5,313 nucleotides of DNA from Dehalococcoidia bacterium (GTDB lineage Bacteria; Chloroflexota; Dehalococcoidia; UBA1151; UBA1328): positions 1 to 5,313 of the forward strand of contig JASLNQ010000166.1 in assembly GCA_030745955.1 (NCBI GenBank). The letters run 5' to 3'. The stretch's first letter is position 1; every line of letters starts with the position of its first letter. The notes beneath the pieces were generated by a model that did not search any database, was not told the DNA's origin, and worked only from the letters and a program-made list of their open reading frames with translations. A program made the position numbers and the translations under genes. This document shows, one piece after another, positions 1 to 5,230 of the stretch.

Positions 1-1
1 G

Positions 2-574
2 GCGAACTTCCCGGGTCCAGACAACTGGAATGATCCGCTTCAAGACGATGATTCGCGCGGAAAATTCATCAAAGAGATACAAGATGATTTTGAGCTACGA
101 CTGAAGGAATTCATCACCACTGCTGACTACTGCGCCAAGAGTGCGAGAATTTACAGTCGGCTGCACCGGAGATGGCGGTGGATAATCATAATTTTCACTG
201 GCGTTGTGGTGATCATGAATTTGGTAGTCGCATATTCGGTCAACAACACCCCCGATTCTTCGTCGTTCGGTTCTCTCGCGTTGAACTTGTCGATTGCCGC
301 GGCCGTGGCGGCTGCGATCTTGGCTATCCTCGCCAACCTGGAAAATTTTTCCAATCCACTTGAACGTGCGCATGGATTTCGAGAATCGAGGGAGCTCTTT
401 GTAGCGGCCCAGCGAAGGGCGAAAAACCGATTCCGAACCTATGTACTGGCTCTTTATCCCAGCCCGATCGCCTGTCGAAATGCCGCAATTATGGAAGCGG
501 AGCTTGCCGAGATTGACAGAGAACTCCGCACGAAATTCAAGGAACTGACTGCGGCAAGGGATACAAATAGATAA
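2..574 (+). CDS. SLATT-like two-TM membrane protein, 5'-truncated
   Basis: The frame is open from the left edge to TAA at 572-574 and gives 190 residues with no good start inside the window, so the gene begins upstream; the internal GTG at 206 would cut the first membrane helix. Visible order: charged, helical N-terminal part (about residues 20-58) ending in an Arg/Trp-rich patch, TM helix 1 (about 60-80, IIIIFTGVVVIMNLVVAY), short polar loop, TM helix 2 (about 93-112, Ala/Leu/Ile-rich), then a long charged helical tail with Tyr and Arg/Lys (about 118-190). Two closely spaced TMs between helical cytoplasmic segments is the layout of SLATT-type proteins, regarded in the literature as membrane-perforating effectors associated with nucleotide-signalling conflict systems. 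The family call rests on topology and general resemblance, not on a catalytic motif. It sits 33 nt before the next gene and is probably cotranscribed with it. Alternative: an unrelated 2TM protein. Confidence 0.72.
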   Translation, partial: ANFPGPDNWNDPLQDDDSRGKFIKEIQDDFELRLKEFITTADYCAKSARIYSRLHRRWRWIIIIFTGVVVIMNLVVAYSVNNTPDSSSFGSLALNLSIAAAVAAAILAILANLENFSNPLERAHGFRESRELFVAAQRRAKNRFRTYVLALYPSPIACRNAAIMEAELAEIDRELRTKFKELTAARDTNR

Positions 575-607
575 CCCTGGATATAGTCGGACCTGCCCAA
601 CACTGAC

Positions 608-811
608 GTGACTCCACAACAAGATTTATCTGGCTTGATGAACGTCGACCTACTCGAAGCGATGAGCTACGAGTGGTTTACGGCGCTTGCGAACGCAACG
701 ACCGATCCTCGCCCGACTACTGGAAATCCTGTCAATAAACCCAACAATCCGCGCAAACGGCGTCCCTCTCCTGCGCCGATCAAATCTAACGAGCCCCAAC
801 CGGTGTTTTAA
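608..811 (+). CDS. Small hypothetical protein (67 aa) between SLATT-like gene and ATPase
   Basis: I do not recognise this protein. It is a 67-codon frame starting at GTG 608 and ending at TAA 809-811. An alternative in-frame ATG at 638 would give 57 residues. No strong Shine-Dalgarno precedes either start (a CGGA lies about 16 nt before 608). The first half is acidic and probably helical (residues 11-30, MNVDLLEAMSYEW onward). The second half is disordered, rich in Pro, Asn, Lys and Arg with a basic RKRR patch near residues 49-52. No TM helix or signal peptide is seen. It lies 33 nt after the SLATT-like gene and 8 nt before the ATPase start, so it fits the same transcript. The acidic helix plus basic tail would suit an adaptor that links effector and ATPase, but that is inference. 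It could be a spurious frame, though the tight spacing argues against this. Confidence 0.55.
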   Translation: MTPQQDLSGLMNVDLLEAMSYEWFTALANATTDPRPTTGNPVNKPNNPRKRRPSPAPIKSNEPQPVF

Positions 812-819
812 GTAACGTA

Positions 820-1071
820 ATGTCTGCTCAAGCAATCCAGAATAAAGACAACGTGACCGAGATTATCGCCGTCTGTAGCGGTAAAGGCGGAACAGGAAAA
901 ACCGTTATCGCATCCTGTCTCGGGTACGCGCTTTCATCGACCGGGCACTCAACGCTGTACGTCGACACCGACACTGCCACAGACGGCCTGTCTCTATTCC
1001 TGCTTGGGCCGAACGGGGTAAAACGGCAAGCTGAAGTCACACGCGCCCAGACCTTGCCAGGGGATCGTTGA
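820..1071 (+). CDS. MinD/ParA-like P-loop ATPase, N-terminal part (frameshifted)
   Basis: ATG 820 lies 8 nt after the preceding stop. The frame encodes 83 residues and ends at TGA 1069-1071. After a short leader the first beta strand (EIIAVC, about 14-19) runs into a textbook deviant Walker A of the MinD/ParA/SIMIBI class, SGKGGTGKT at residues 20-28, with the signature lysine K22 and the phosphate-binding K27. The second strand YVDTDTATDGLSLF (47-60) carries the switch I aspartate. The fold is then cut off before Walker B, so this product alone cannot be a complete ATPase. The next frame (+1) is open from 1022 and carries exactly the missing part, so this is the first piece of the gene that continues to 2479. 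Either the gene is broken by an indel, the assembly has one extra base, or the shift is programmed. In the operon it would supply the ATP-binding half of a regulator of the SLATT-like protein. Confidence 0.75.
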   Translation: MSAQAIQNKDNVTEIIAVCSGKGGTGKTVIASCLGYALSSTGHSTLYVDTDTATDGLSLFLLGPNGVKRQAEVTRAQTLPGDR

Positions 1072-1072
1072 T
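1059..1072 (+). other. +1 frameshift site in the ATPase gene (indel or programmed)
   Basis: Frame 1 carries Walker A and stops at TGA 1069-1071; frame 2 carries Walker B onward and is closed by TAA at 1019-1021, so the switch must occur between 1022 and 1071 and is +1. Two readings fit. (a) One extra G in the run GGGG at 1060-1063: removing it gives a smooth LPGIVDD join. (b) A programmed shift at CGT TGA: a Shine-Dalgarno-like AGGGG (1059-1063) lies 2 nt before CGT (1066-1068) and the in-frame TGA, the same order as the release factor 2 gene (AGGGGG, short spacer, CUU, UGA). Against (b), tRNA-Arg read on CGU re-pairs poorly with GUU, unlike the slippery CUU. Confidence 0.6.
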
Positions 1073-1177
1073 GACGCTCCTCCAGAGGGTGATGTTCCCG
1101 TCCAATCGTTTCGAATTAACCGTCGGAACAAAAGTGATCATGGCATATCTCACCAGGCGATAATCAGCAGCAAGGCG

Positions 1178-2479
1178 TTGTACGGCGATTTTGGGGATTC
1201 TCCGGACACCGATCCTGGCTATCGTGGTTCACGGGCCGAATTCGCGTCGGCCGTAAAACGCATTTTTGAACAGCTCAGAAACAGCGGTGAGTACGAGTAC
1301 ATAATCGTCGATACTCGGGGCGGATTCAATTATGAAACCACCGAAGTCTGCGCGTTGGCCGATAGCTTCCTCATAGTCACCGAAGCTCAATACACATCGT
1401 TCTATCAGGACCGTAACCTCGCAGGTCGTATCAGCCAGGCCGCTAAACGGAACGGAACGAGGCCACTGTTACGGGGATTCATCGTAAATAAATCGACCGA
1501 TCCACGAGATTGGTCTGGTGAAATGAATCTTGAAAAGATCGAGTCGGATTTCCGAGTCACTCTGACCAAAGAGTTTCCTGTCGATTTTCAAGAAACTTAT
1601 CCGATCCCCCTCGATGTCGATGCCCAGATTGCCTACAAATCGCAAAAAATCCCACTTCGGGACGCGCCTGGATCTTATTTTTCGTATGCACTGCTGGATG
1701 CGTTCGGTCAGCTGTTGACGATCGTCACCGCGGCATGGACAGACGACCAGGCCGACCAGTGGAACGTGCTGGTTGATTCCGTGTCGAAGGCCACCACCGA
1801 GCGCAACCGTGAAGTCGAGGAATTGCAGGAGTCACGGGATCAAGAGTCGCGACAGCGAACTGAGCTTCAAGAACGGGTTTCAGAGTTAGAGCGCGATAAA
1901 ATAGCGCAAGAGAGTGAGCTAGCTGAAACCAGGGCTCGGTTCGAGCGCGAAATCAGCAGATCGGACGCACTGCTCCAGCAATCAGCGAGCCAGGAGAGTT
2001 CGGATGTAGTTGCCGCCGAATACGACCCGGTTTCGTTTCGTAGAAGCTACCTGTTACTTGTCAGGTACCTGGCACCTGTTCTTGCCCTGGTAATTCTAGT
2101 GGCTACGATCTTCGCTGTTTACAACATCTGGTTTACGGACAGTCCAGAGGCGGTATTTGTAGCGTGCACCGTAACACCGAGTGTCGTGGTGGTCGGTGAA
2201 ACAGCGGCTATCGCCATCAACGTTTCCAACTTGTCGGGTGACCCTATCCGGGCAGCCGACGTCCGAACGACTGCGCCGCTGGGTTCACTCAGCAAGAATT
2301 TTGATCTTGGCGTTGTGACCAAATCCACGGACCTCGACGGGCGGGCCGAATTCGAATGGTCGACGCCAACTCAAACCTTCACCGGTTCGACACCAGTGGA
2401 GTTTCCGATCCTGGTTTCAGGAGAGAATATCGAAGATGGGACCGGTCAATGCACAGCTCAGTTGCAGGGGACGCCCTGA
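1178..2479 (+). CDS. MinD/ParA-like ATPase C-terminal part: coiled coil, TM helix, Ig-like ectodomain
   Basis: The frame is open from 1022, but between 1022 and 1178 it has no ATG or GTG. The TTG at 1178 is only the first formal start, and the next Met codon is at 1523, so this is best read as the continuation of the 820 gene (reconstructed total about 552 residues; add 119 to the numbers here). Layout: Walker B strand YIIVDTRGG (41-49); MinD-type core with FYQDRN (75-80) and IVNKSTD (102-108); a Glu/Arg/Gln-rich coiled coil (about 205-270); one TM helix (about 291-318) preceded by FRR and followed by acidic residues, so by positive-inside the ATPase is cytoplasmic and the C-terminus outside; and a beta-rich Ig or invasin-like domain (about 325-430) with TDLDGRAEFEW (384-394) and cysteines at 330 and 425 that could form a disulfide. 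It ends with TGA at 2477-2479. A membrane-tethered MinD-like ATPase with an outer domain suggests envelope sensing or control of the adjacent channel-like protein. This role is inferred. Confidence 0.72.
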   Translation: MYGDFGDSPDTDPGYRGSRAEFASAVKRIFEQLRNSGEYEYIIVDTRGGFNYETTEVCALADSFLIVTEAQYTSFYQDRNLAGRISQAAKRNGTRPLLRGFIVNKSTDPRDWSGEMNLEKIESDFRVTLTKEFPVDFQETYPIPLDVDAQIAYKSQKIPLRDAPGSYFSYALLDAFGQLLTIVTAAWTDDQADQWNVLVDSVSKATTERNREVEELQESRDQESRQRTELQERVSELERDKIAQESELAETRARFEREISRSDALLQQSASQESSDVVAAEYDPVSFRRSYLLLVRYLAPVLALVILVATIFAVYNIWFTDSPEAVFVACTVTPSVVVVGETAAIAINVSNLSGDPIRAADVRTTAPLGSLSKNFDLGVVTKSTDLDGRAEFEWSTPTQTFTGSTPVEFPILVSGENIEDGTGQCTAQLQGTP

Positions 2480-2648
2480 GATACACAAGCACTTCGAACT
2501 TCGACCTTCCGGCAGGATTGATGATGGATGGCGGTACCGCAGACAGGTGGCGTTTCCTTGAGTCGGCGCCGGTTTGAGTTACTGAATCGTGCTGACCATG
2601 GCGCGGGTGAACGATTCTGAACCCAAGCCCAGAACCACGGTCATTCCG

Positions 2649-3392
2649 CTACCGCGTGGCCGGGGCGACTACATGGATACCGCACTCCTTGGCGTCGGGA
2701 TCGCCTTCCCACCACCAGCGCCCGGCACGGATGTTCTCGCCATGCTCGATGGCACGAGTGCACGGTGCGCAGCCCAGGCTCGGATAACCCTTATCGTGCA
2801 GTTCGTTGTAGGGCACTCCGTGATCGTCGACGAATTGTCGCACCTGCTCAAACGTCCAGTTGGCCAGCGGGTTCACCTTGTAATTGCTGTGGGCAGCATC
2901 CCACTCGACGATGTCGATTTCGCCCCGGTCCATCCCCTGGTCGCGTCGCAGTCCGGTAATCCAAGCATCGAGCCCGGAAAGCGCCCGCCCCAGGGGCTCG
3001 ACCTTTCGGACTCCGCAGCAGAGCTTCCGGTTTTCAACACCCTTGTAGAACAGGTTGTTGCCCCGCTCCTTCACCATGTCGATGACTGCGCCCATTTCCG
3101 GATAGAAGAACTCGACATCGACGCCGTACCGGAGCTTTGTCTGGTCGAAAAGCGAGTAGGTCTCGGTCGGCAGGCGCAGGGTGTCGAGGGTCATGAGCCG
3201 GGCCTTCGGGTTGACAGTCCAGAAAATGTGGAAGAGGGCCTGGTCTTCAAGTCCAAAGCTCGACATCTGGGCGGCGTTGCCACCGAAATTCTCGGCGACC
3301 CATTTCAATACGTCTTCTGTCGTGCCAGCCTCGAGACCGGCGTTGGTATCGGTAAGTTCGGCCGGTGAAAAGCGCGGATCTGAAAGGGCCAT
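2649..3392 (-). CDS. cysH: Adenylyl-sulfate (APS) reductase, thioredoxin type, 4Fe-4S
   Basis: This 247-residue cytoplasmic enzyme reduces adenylyl sulfate to sulfite and AMP with thioredoxin, in assimilatory sulfate reduction toward cysteine. Visible: the adenine nucleotide alpha-hydrolase type loop SSFGLEDQAL (44-53); LDTLRLPTETY (69-79); FYPEM (96-100); CC at 125-126 plus C208 and C211 in GCAPC, the CC-X(about 80)-CXXC set that binds the 4Fe-4S cluster; the substrate-binding ITGLRRDQ (145-152); and the catalytic cysteine in ECGIH (C237). The cluster cysteines favour APS reductase over the cluster-free PAPS reductase of enteric bacteria. Length is normal and both ends look intact. The start is ATG at 3390-3392 with GGAAG (3403-3407) 10 nt upstream as a plausible ribosome site; the stop is TAG. 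It converges on the ATPase gene. Upstream on its own strand lies an attenuator-like leader (3481-3616), so cysteine-responsive control is likely. Confidence 0.95.
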   Translation of the reverse strand: MALSDPRFSPAELTDTNAGLEAGTTEDVLKWVAENFGGNAAQMSSFGLEDQALFHIFWTVNPKARLMTLDTLRLPTETYSLFDQTKLRYGVDVEFFYPEMGAVIDMVKERGNNLFYKGVENRKLCCGVRKVEPLGRALSGLDAWITGLRRDQGMDRGEIDIVEWDAAHSNYKVNPLANWTFEQVRQFVDDHGVPYNELHDKGYPSLGCAPCTRAIEHGENIRAGRWWWEGDPDAKECGIHVVAPATR

Positions 3393-3401
3393 TATTATCT
3401 T

Positions 3402-3420
3402 GCTTCCGTATCGCTTCCGT
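3402..3420 (-). repeat. Tandem ACGGAAGC direct repeat before cysH, including its likely RBS
   Basis: Two exact copies of ACGGAAGC on the - strand (3420-3413 and 3409-3402) have an 11-nt period. The proximal copy supplies GGAAG 10 nt before the cysH ATG. The distal copy could be a standby ribosome site, a regulator site spaced by one helical turn, or chance. Confidence 0.4.
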
Positions 3421-3480
3421 TGATAGTCGTTTCGCTAATTCGTAGTGATCCTGAAGTGATGCAGACGAAATTCTGGCGAT

Positions 3481-3510
3481 AAAAAACCCCCGGTCGCTGC
3501 CAACCGAGGG
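3481..3510 (-). terminator. Intrinsic terminator in the cysH leader
   Basis: Read on the - strand, CCCTCGGT (3510-3503) and ACCGGGGG (3494-3487) form an 8-bp GC-rich stem with one G-U pair and an 8-nt loop, followed at once by six Ts (3486-3481). It points the same way as cysH and ends about 90 nt before the cysH start. There is no known full gene between it and the divergent aminotransferase, so it is more likely a conditional attenuator for cysH than the end of an upstream operon. The + strand lacks a T run after the hairpin. Confidence 0.8.
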
Positions 3511-3561
3511 ATTCGTAAAAAGAGCTGACAACCGTACGAATAGAGCCTTACGAGTCCCCGG
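3481..3561 (-). promoter_or_regulatory. Candidate transcription attenuator (antiterminator/terminator switch) of cysH
   Basis: Besides the terminator hairpin, the same transcript can form a competing structure. Segment 2, CCGGGG followed by ACTCGTA (3561-3549), is complementary to segment 3, TACGAAT followed by CCCTCGG (3517-3504), with one bulged C, one mismatch and one G-U pair. Segment 3 contains the 5' arm of the terminator, so the 2:3 pairing prevents termination. A third option pairs ATTCGTA (3542-3536) with TACGAAT (3517-3511). Segment 2 lies in the last codons and stop of a short upstream frame with two Cys codons. A ribosome that finishes the frame would cover segment 2 and allow termination; one stalled at the Cys codons would leave it free. 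The pairings were found by eye, with no energy calculation. Confidence 0.5.
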
Positions 3562-3616
3562 CCGGGATTTCGCCTGTACACGTACAGAAAAATGCTGATT
3601 CAAACGAGGAATTCAT
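3548..3616 (-). CDS. Putative 22-aa cysteine-containing leader peptide of cysH
   Basis: A short frame runs from ATG (3616-3614) to TAA (3550-3548). Residues 9-15 are FFCTCTG, so two Cys codons (TGT at 3586-3584 and 3580-3578) are separated by one Thr codon. There is no clear Shine-Dalgarno; a TATACT box ends 9 nt before the ATG, so the message could be nearly leaderless. Its Cys codons lie about 17-25 nt before the antiterminator segment and its stop codon overlaps the end of that segment, the geometry expected of an amino-acid attenuator leader. Cysteine-containing leader peptides upstream of cys operons have been proposed in mycobacteria. A 22-codon frame can arise by chance, so the case rests on position and on the target gene. 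Confidence 0.45.
   Translation of the reverse strand: MNSSFESAFFCTCTGEIPAGDS
3574..3587. repeat. Perfect inverted repeat CTGTAC-AC-GTACAG
   Basis: This 14-bp palindrome has 6-bp arms and a 2-bp centre, in the cysH/aminotransferase intergenic region. It could be an operator for a dimeric regulator (TGT-N6-ACA half-site arrangement). On the - strand it coincides with the codons UGU ACG UGU ACA of the putative leader peptide, where it could also form a small pause hairpin. Confidence 0.4.
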
Positions 3617-3625
3617 GGTTTTTCG

Positions 3626-3653
3626 AGTATAGCACCGGCGGTTGGGTGGTAAG
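3626..3653 (-). promoter_or_regulatory. Possible promoter for the cysH leader (-10 TATACT)
   Basis: TATACT at 3631-3626 on the - strand matches the sigma70 -10 consensus at five of six positions. The best -35 is weak (CTTACC, 3653-3648, 16-nt spacer). Transcription would begin near 3620, just before the leader-peptide ATG at 3616. Confidence 0.35.
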
Positions 3654-3656
3654 CGA

Positions 3657-3685
3657 TAGACCGGCGATAAATCGGGACTTAGAAT
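3657..3685 (+). promoter_or_regulatory. Probable sigma70-type promoter of the aminotransferase gene
   Basis: TAGACC (3657-3662, four of six to TTGACA) and TAGAAT (3680-3685, five of six to TATAAT) are separated by exactly 17 nt. The predicted start near 3692 leaves a leader of about 47 nt that contains the GGAG ribosome site. It lies back to back with the cysH leader promoter. Confidence 0.5.
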
Positions 3686-3728
3686 TGTGCAACCGAACTT
3701 CTTTGTACGCCCGTTTTCTGTCGCCTAC

Positions 3729-3741
3729 GGAGTCACCAATG
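3729..3741 (+). promoter_or_regulatory. Ribosome binding site that sets the aminotransferase start
   Basis: GGAG (3729-3732) lies 6 nt before ATG 3739. The longer in-frame start at 3592 lies upstream of the predicted promoter, has no comparable site and would add 49 residues unlike the family, so 3739 is preferred. Confidence 0.65.
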
Positions 3742-5130
3742 ACCTCGACCACAAACCCTGGAATCCCCGAAACCATGAACGGGGAGCGGATCGAAGAGCT
3801 CCAGCAAATCGCCGGGGACCATATGTTCATGCACGCCGTCCAGACCAACGACTGGCGTGGCAAGCTGAAGATCTACGTCAAAGGCGATGGCGTCTGGGTA
3901 GAGGATGTGCACGGCAACCGGCACCTCGATGCGATGGCGGGGCTCTGGTACAAGTCGGCGGGTTACGGCCGTACCGAGATCGCCGACGCCGTTTACGCAC
4001 AGATGACCGCGATCGATTCACCGCCCGCCGGTTCATCTACCGTCCCGCAGATCGAGCTCGCCGGTAAGGTGGCCGAACTGTATCCGGACCACGGGGCAAG
4101 GTCGTTCTTCGTCTCAGGCGGGTCCGAGGCGGTAGAGACCGCCGTGAAGATGGCTAAAAAGTACTCGCAGCTCAGTGGCAAGGGTGGCGCGTTCAAGGTC
4201 ATCAGCCGACGCTATTCGTACCACGGCGGGACTGCGATGTCGGTCAGTCTGGGGCGGAATCCGGCTGCCGACCCCATGGGGCCGGAAATGCCGGGAGCGT
4301 TGCATGTCACAAACTGGAACTCGTACAGGCTACCGTTCGCCGGAGATCCCGTCGACGTTGCGATAAAGTGCGCCAACGAAATCGAAGAGGTCATCAAGCA
4401 CCAGGGCCCCGAGACTGTCGCGGCCATCATCGCCGAACCGGTCTCGGCAGCTTTTGGCGTCCAGATTCCACCCGCCGAATACTGGCAGCGACTGCGCGAG
4501 ATCGCCGACCAGTACGACGTCGTCCTCATTGCGGATGAAGTGATTACGGGATTCGGGCGTCTGGGCAAGTGGTTTGGGCCGACAAACTGGGGCGTGCAAC
4601 CCGATATCACAGCCGTTGCTAAGGCGATAACCAGCGGGTACGCCCCGCTCGGGGCCGCGATTGCCACGAAGAAGATCGCCGATGCGTTCGTTGGCGGTCC
4701 GAACGAAACCTTCAAGCACCTGATTACGTTCGGGGGCCACCCGATAGCCTCGGCTGCCGCGCTTGCCAACCTCAAGATATTCGAACGTGAAGACCTGGTC
4801 GGGAACTCACGCAAAATGGGCACTTACCTGTATGAGCAATTGAAGGGGCTGTTCCGCCACAAGATTATTGGCGATGTCCGTGGCGGGCTCGGGCTGCTCG
4901 CCGCGGTCGAGCTGGTTGCCGACCGCGAGAACAAAACGCCGTTCCCCGCAGAGGCCGGACTGGCGAAGAAACTACCGGCGCTGCTCATCGACCGAAAGAT
5001 CGTGAGCTTCAGGGCCGGTGACCTGATTTCGATCTGCCCACCGCTCTCAATCAGTGCCGATGAGATCGACTTCGTCGTCGACGCGATCGACGGCGCACTC
5101 GGTGAACTTGAAAGTGAACTCGGGATTTAG
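3739..5130 (+). CDS. Class III PLP-dependent (omega) aminotransferase
   Basis: The product has 463 residues, the normal length for this family of cytoplasmic dimeric enzymes that move an amino group from an omega-amine or amino acid to a keto acid, often pyruvate. Visible: N-terminal substrate-entry region with AGLWYKSAGYG (67-77); cofactor phosphate loop SGGSEAVETA (126-135); YHG (161-163) stacking on the PLP ring; E233 in AEPVSAAFG; IADEVITGFGRLG (264-276) with D266 bonding the PLP pyridine nitrogen; Schiff-base lysine K295 in AVAKAITSGYAPLGA; and T330 in the ITFGGHP turn that contacts phosphate of the partner subunit. All key residues are present, so it should be active. The motifs resemble the pyruvate-dependent polyamine/beta-alanine/taurine group, but the substrate cannot be set from sequence, so no symbol is given. 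It is transcribed divergently from cysH; a link to sulfur (for example taurine) is possible but unsupported by other genes here. Confidence 0.93.
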   Translation: MTSTTNPGIPETMNGERIEELQQIAGDHMFMHAVQTNDWRGKLKIYVKGDGVWVEDVHGNRHLDAMAGLWYKSAGYGRTEIADAVYAQMTAIDSPPAGSSTVPQIELAGKVAELYPDHGARSFFVSGGSEAVETAVKMAKKYSQLSGKGGAFKVISRRYSYHGGTAMSVSLGRNPAADPMGPEMPGALHVTNWNSYRLPFAGDPVDVAIKCANEIEEVIKHQGPETVAAIIAEPVSAAFGVQIPPAEYWQRLREIADQYDVVLIADEVITGFGRLGKWFGPTNWGVQPDITAVAKAITSGYAPLGAAIATKKIADAFVGGPNETFKHLITFGGHPIASAAALANLKIFEREDLVGNSRKMGTYLYEQLKGLFRHKIIGDVRGGLGLLAAVELVADRENKTPFPAEAGLAKKLPALLIDRKIVSFRAGDLISICPPLSISADEIDFVVDAIDGALGELESELGI

Positions 5131-5163
5131 GGCAACGGGAACGGCGTTGGACGGTAGCGTTTA

Positions 5164-5230
5164 AACCCAAACTTTGGTATCTTGCCGGTCACTTCCGACG
5201 GTTCTTCTTGTGAACCGTCGTAGTTGGGTT
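5164..5230. repeat. Nested inverted repeats after the aminotransferase
   Basis: A perfect 9-bp stem CGACGGTTC / GAACCGTCG (5196-5204 and 5212-5220, 7-nt loop) is enclosed by a second 7-bp pair AACCCAA / TTGGGTT (5164-5170 and 5224-5230). The inner hairpin lies 65 nt after the aminotransferase stop and could end transcription, but neither strand has a T run behind it, so an intrinsic terminator is only a weak call. It overlaps the last codons of the possible - strand gene. Confidence 0.4.

Noticed and set aside
95..622. 175-codon open frame on the - strand
   Set aside because: It is antisense to the SLATT-like gene, gives a low-complexity, Arg/Ser-rich protein with no recognisable domain, while the + frame has clean TM helices and operon spacing.
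2531..2540. GCGGTACCGC palindrome between the convergent ATPase and cysH genes, and a GAATCGT/ACGATTC pair at 2584-2617
   Set aside because: Neither is followed by a T run on either strand and the second has a 20-nt loop, so they do not support a terminator call; no other function is suggested.
2589..3368. 259-codon open frame on the + strand
   Set aside because: It is antisense to cysH, whose - strand product has all catalytic and Fe-S residues. Long antisense frames are common opposite GC3-rich genes.
3247..3603. 118-codon frame on the - strand from a TTG start
   Set aside because: It runs through the strong terminator and overlaps cysH out of frame; the protein shows no domain.
3393..3620. 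SAM riboswitch or T-box in the cysH leader
   Set aside because: A terminator before a sulfur gene suggested it, but I could not find the SAM-I core nor the T-box UGGNACCGCG-type antiterminator sequence. The short Cys-codon frame explains the layout better.
3592..3738. Upstream extension of the aminotransferase to ATG 3592
   Set aside because: The extension lies upstream of the predicted promoter, has no good ribosome site, and would add 49 residues with no resemblance to the family N-terminus.
4212..4823. 203-codon and other open frames on the - strand inside the aminotransferase
   Set aside because: They are antisense shadows of a complete, motif-verified PLP enzyme gene.
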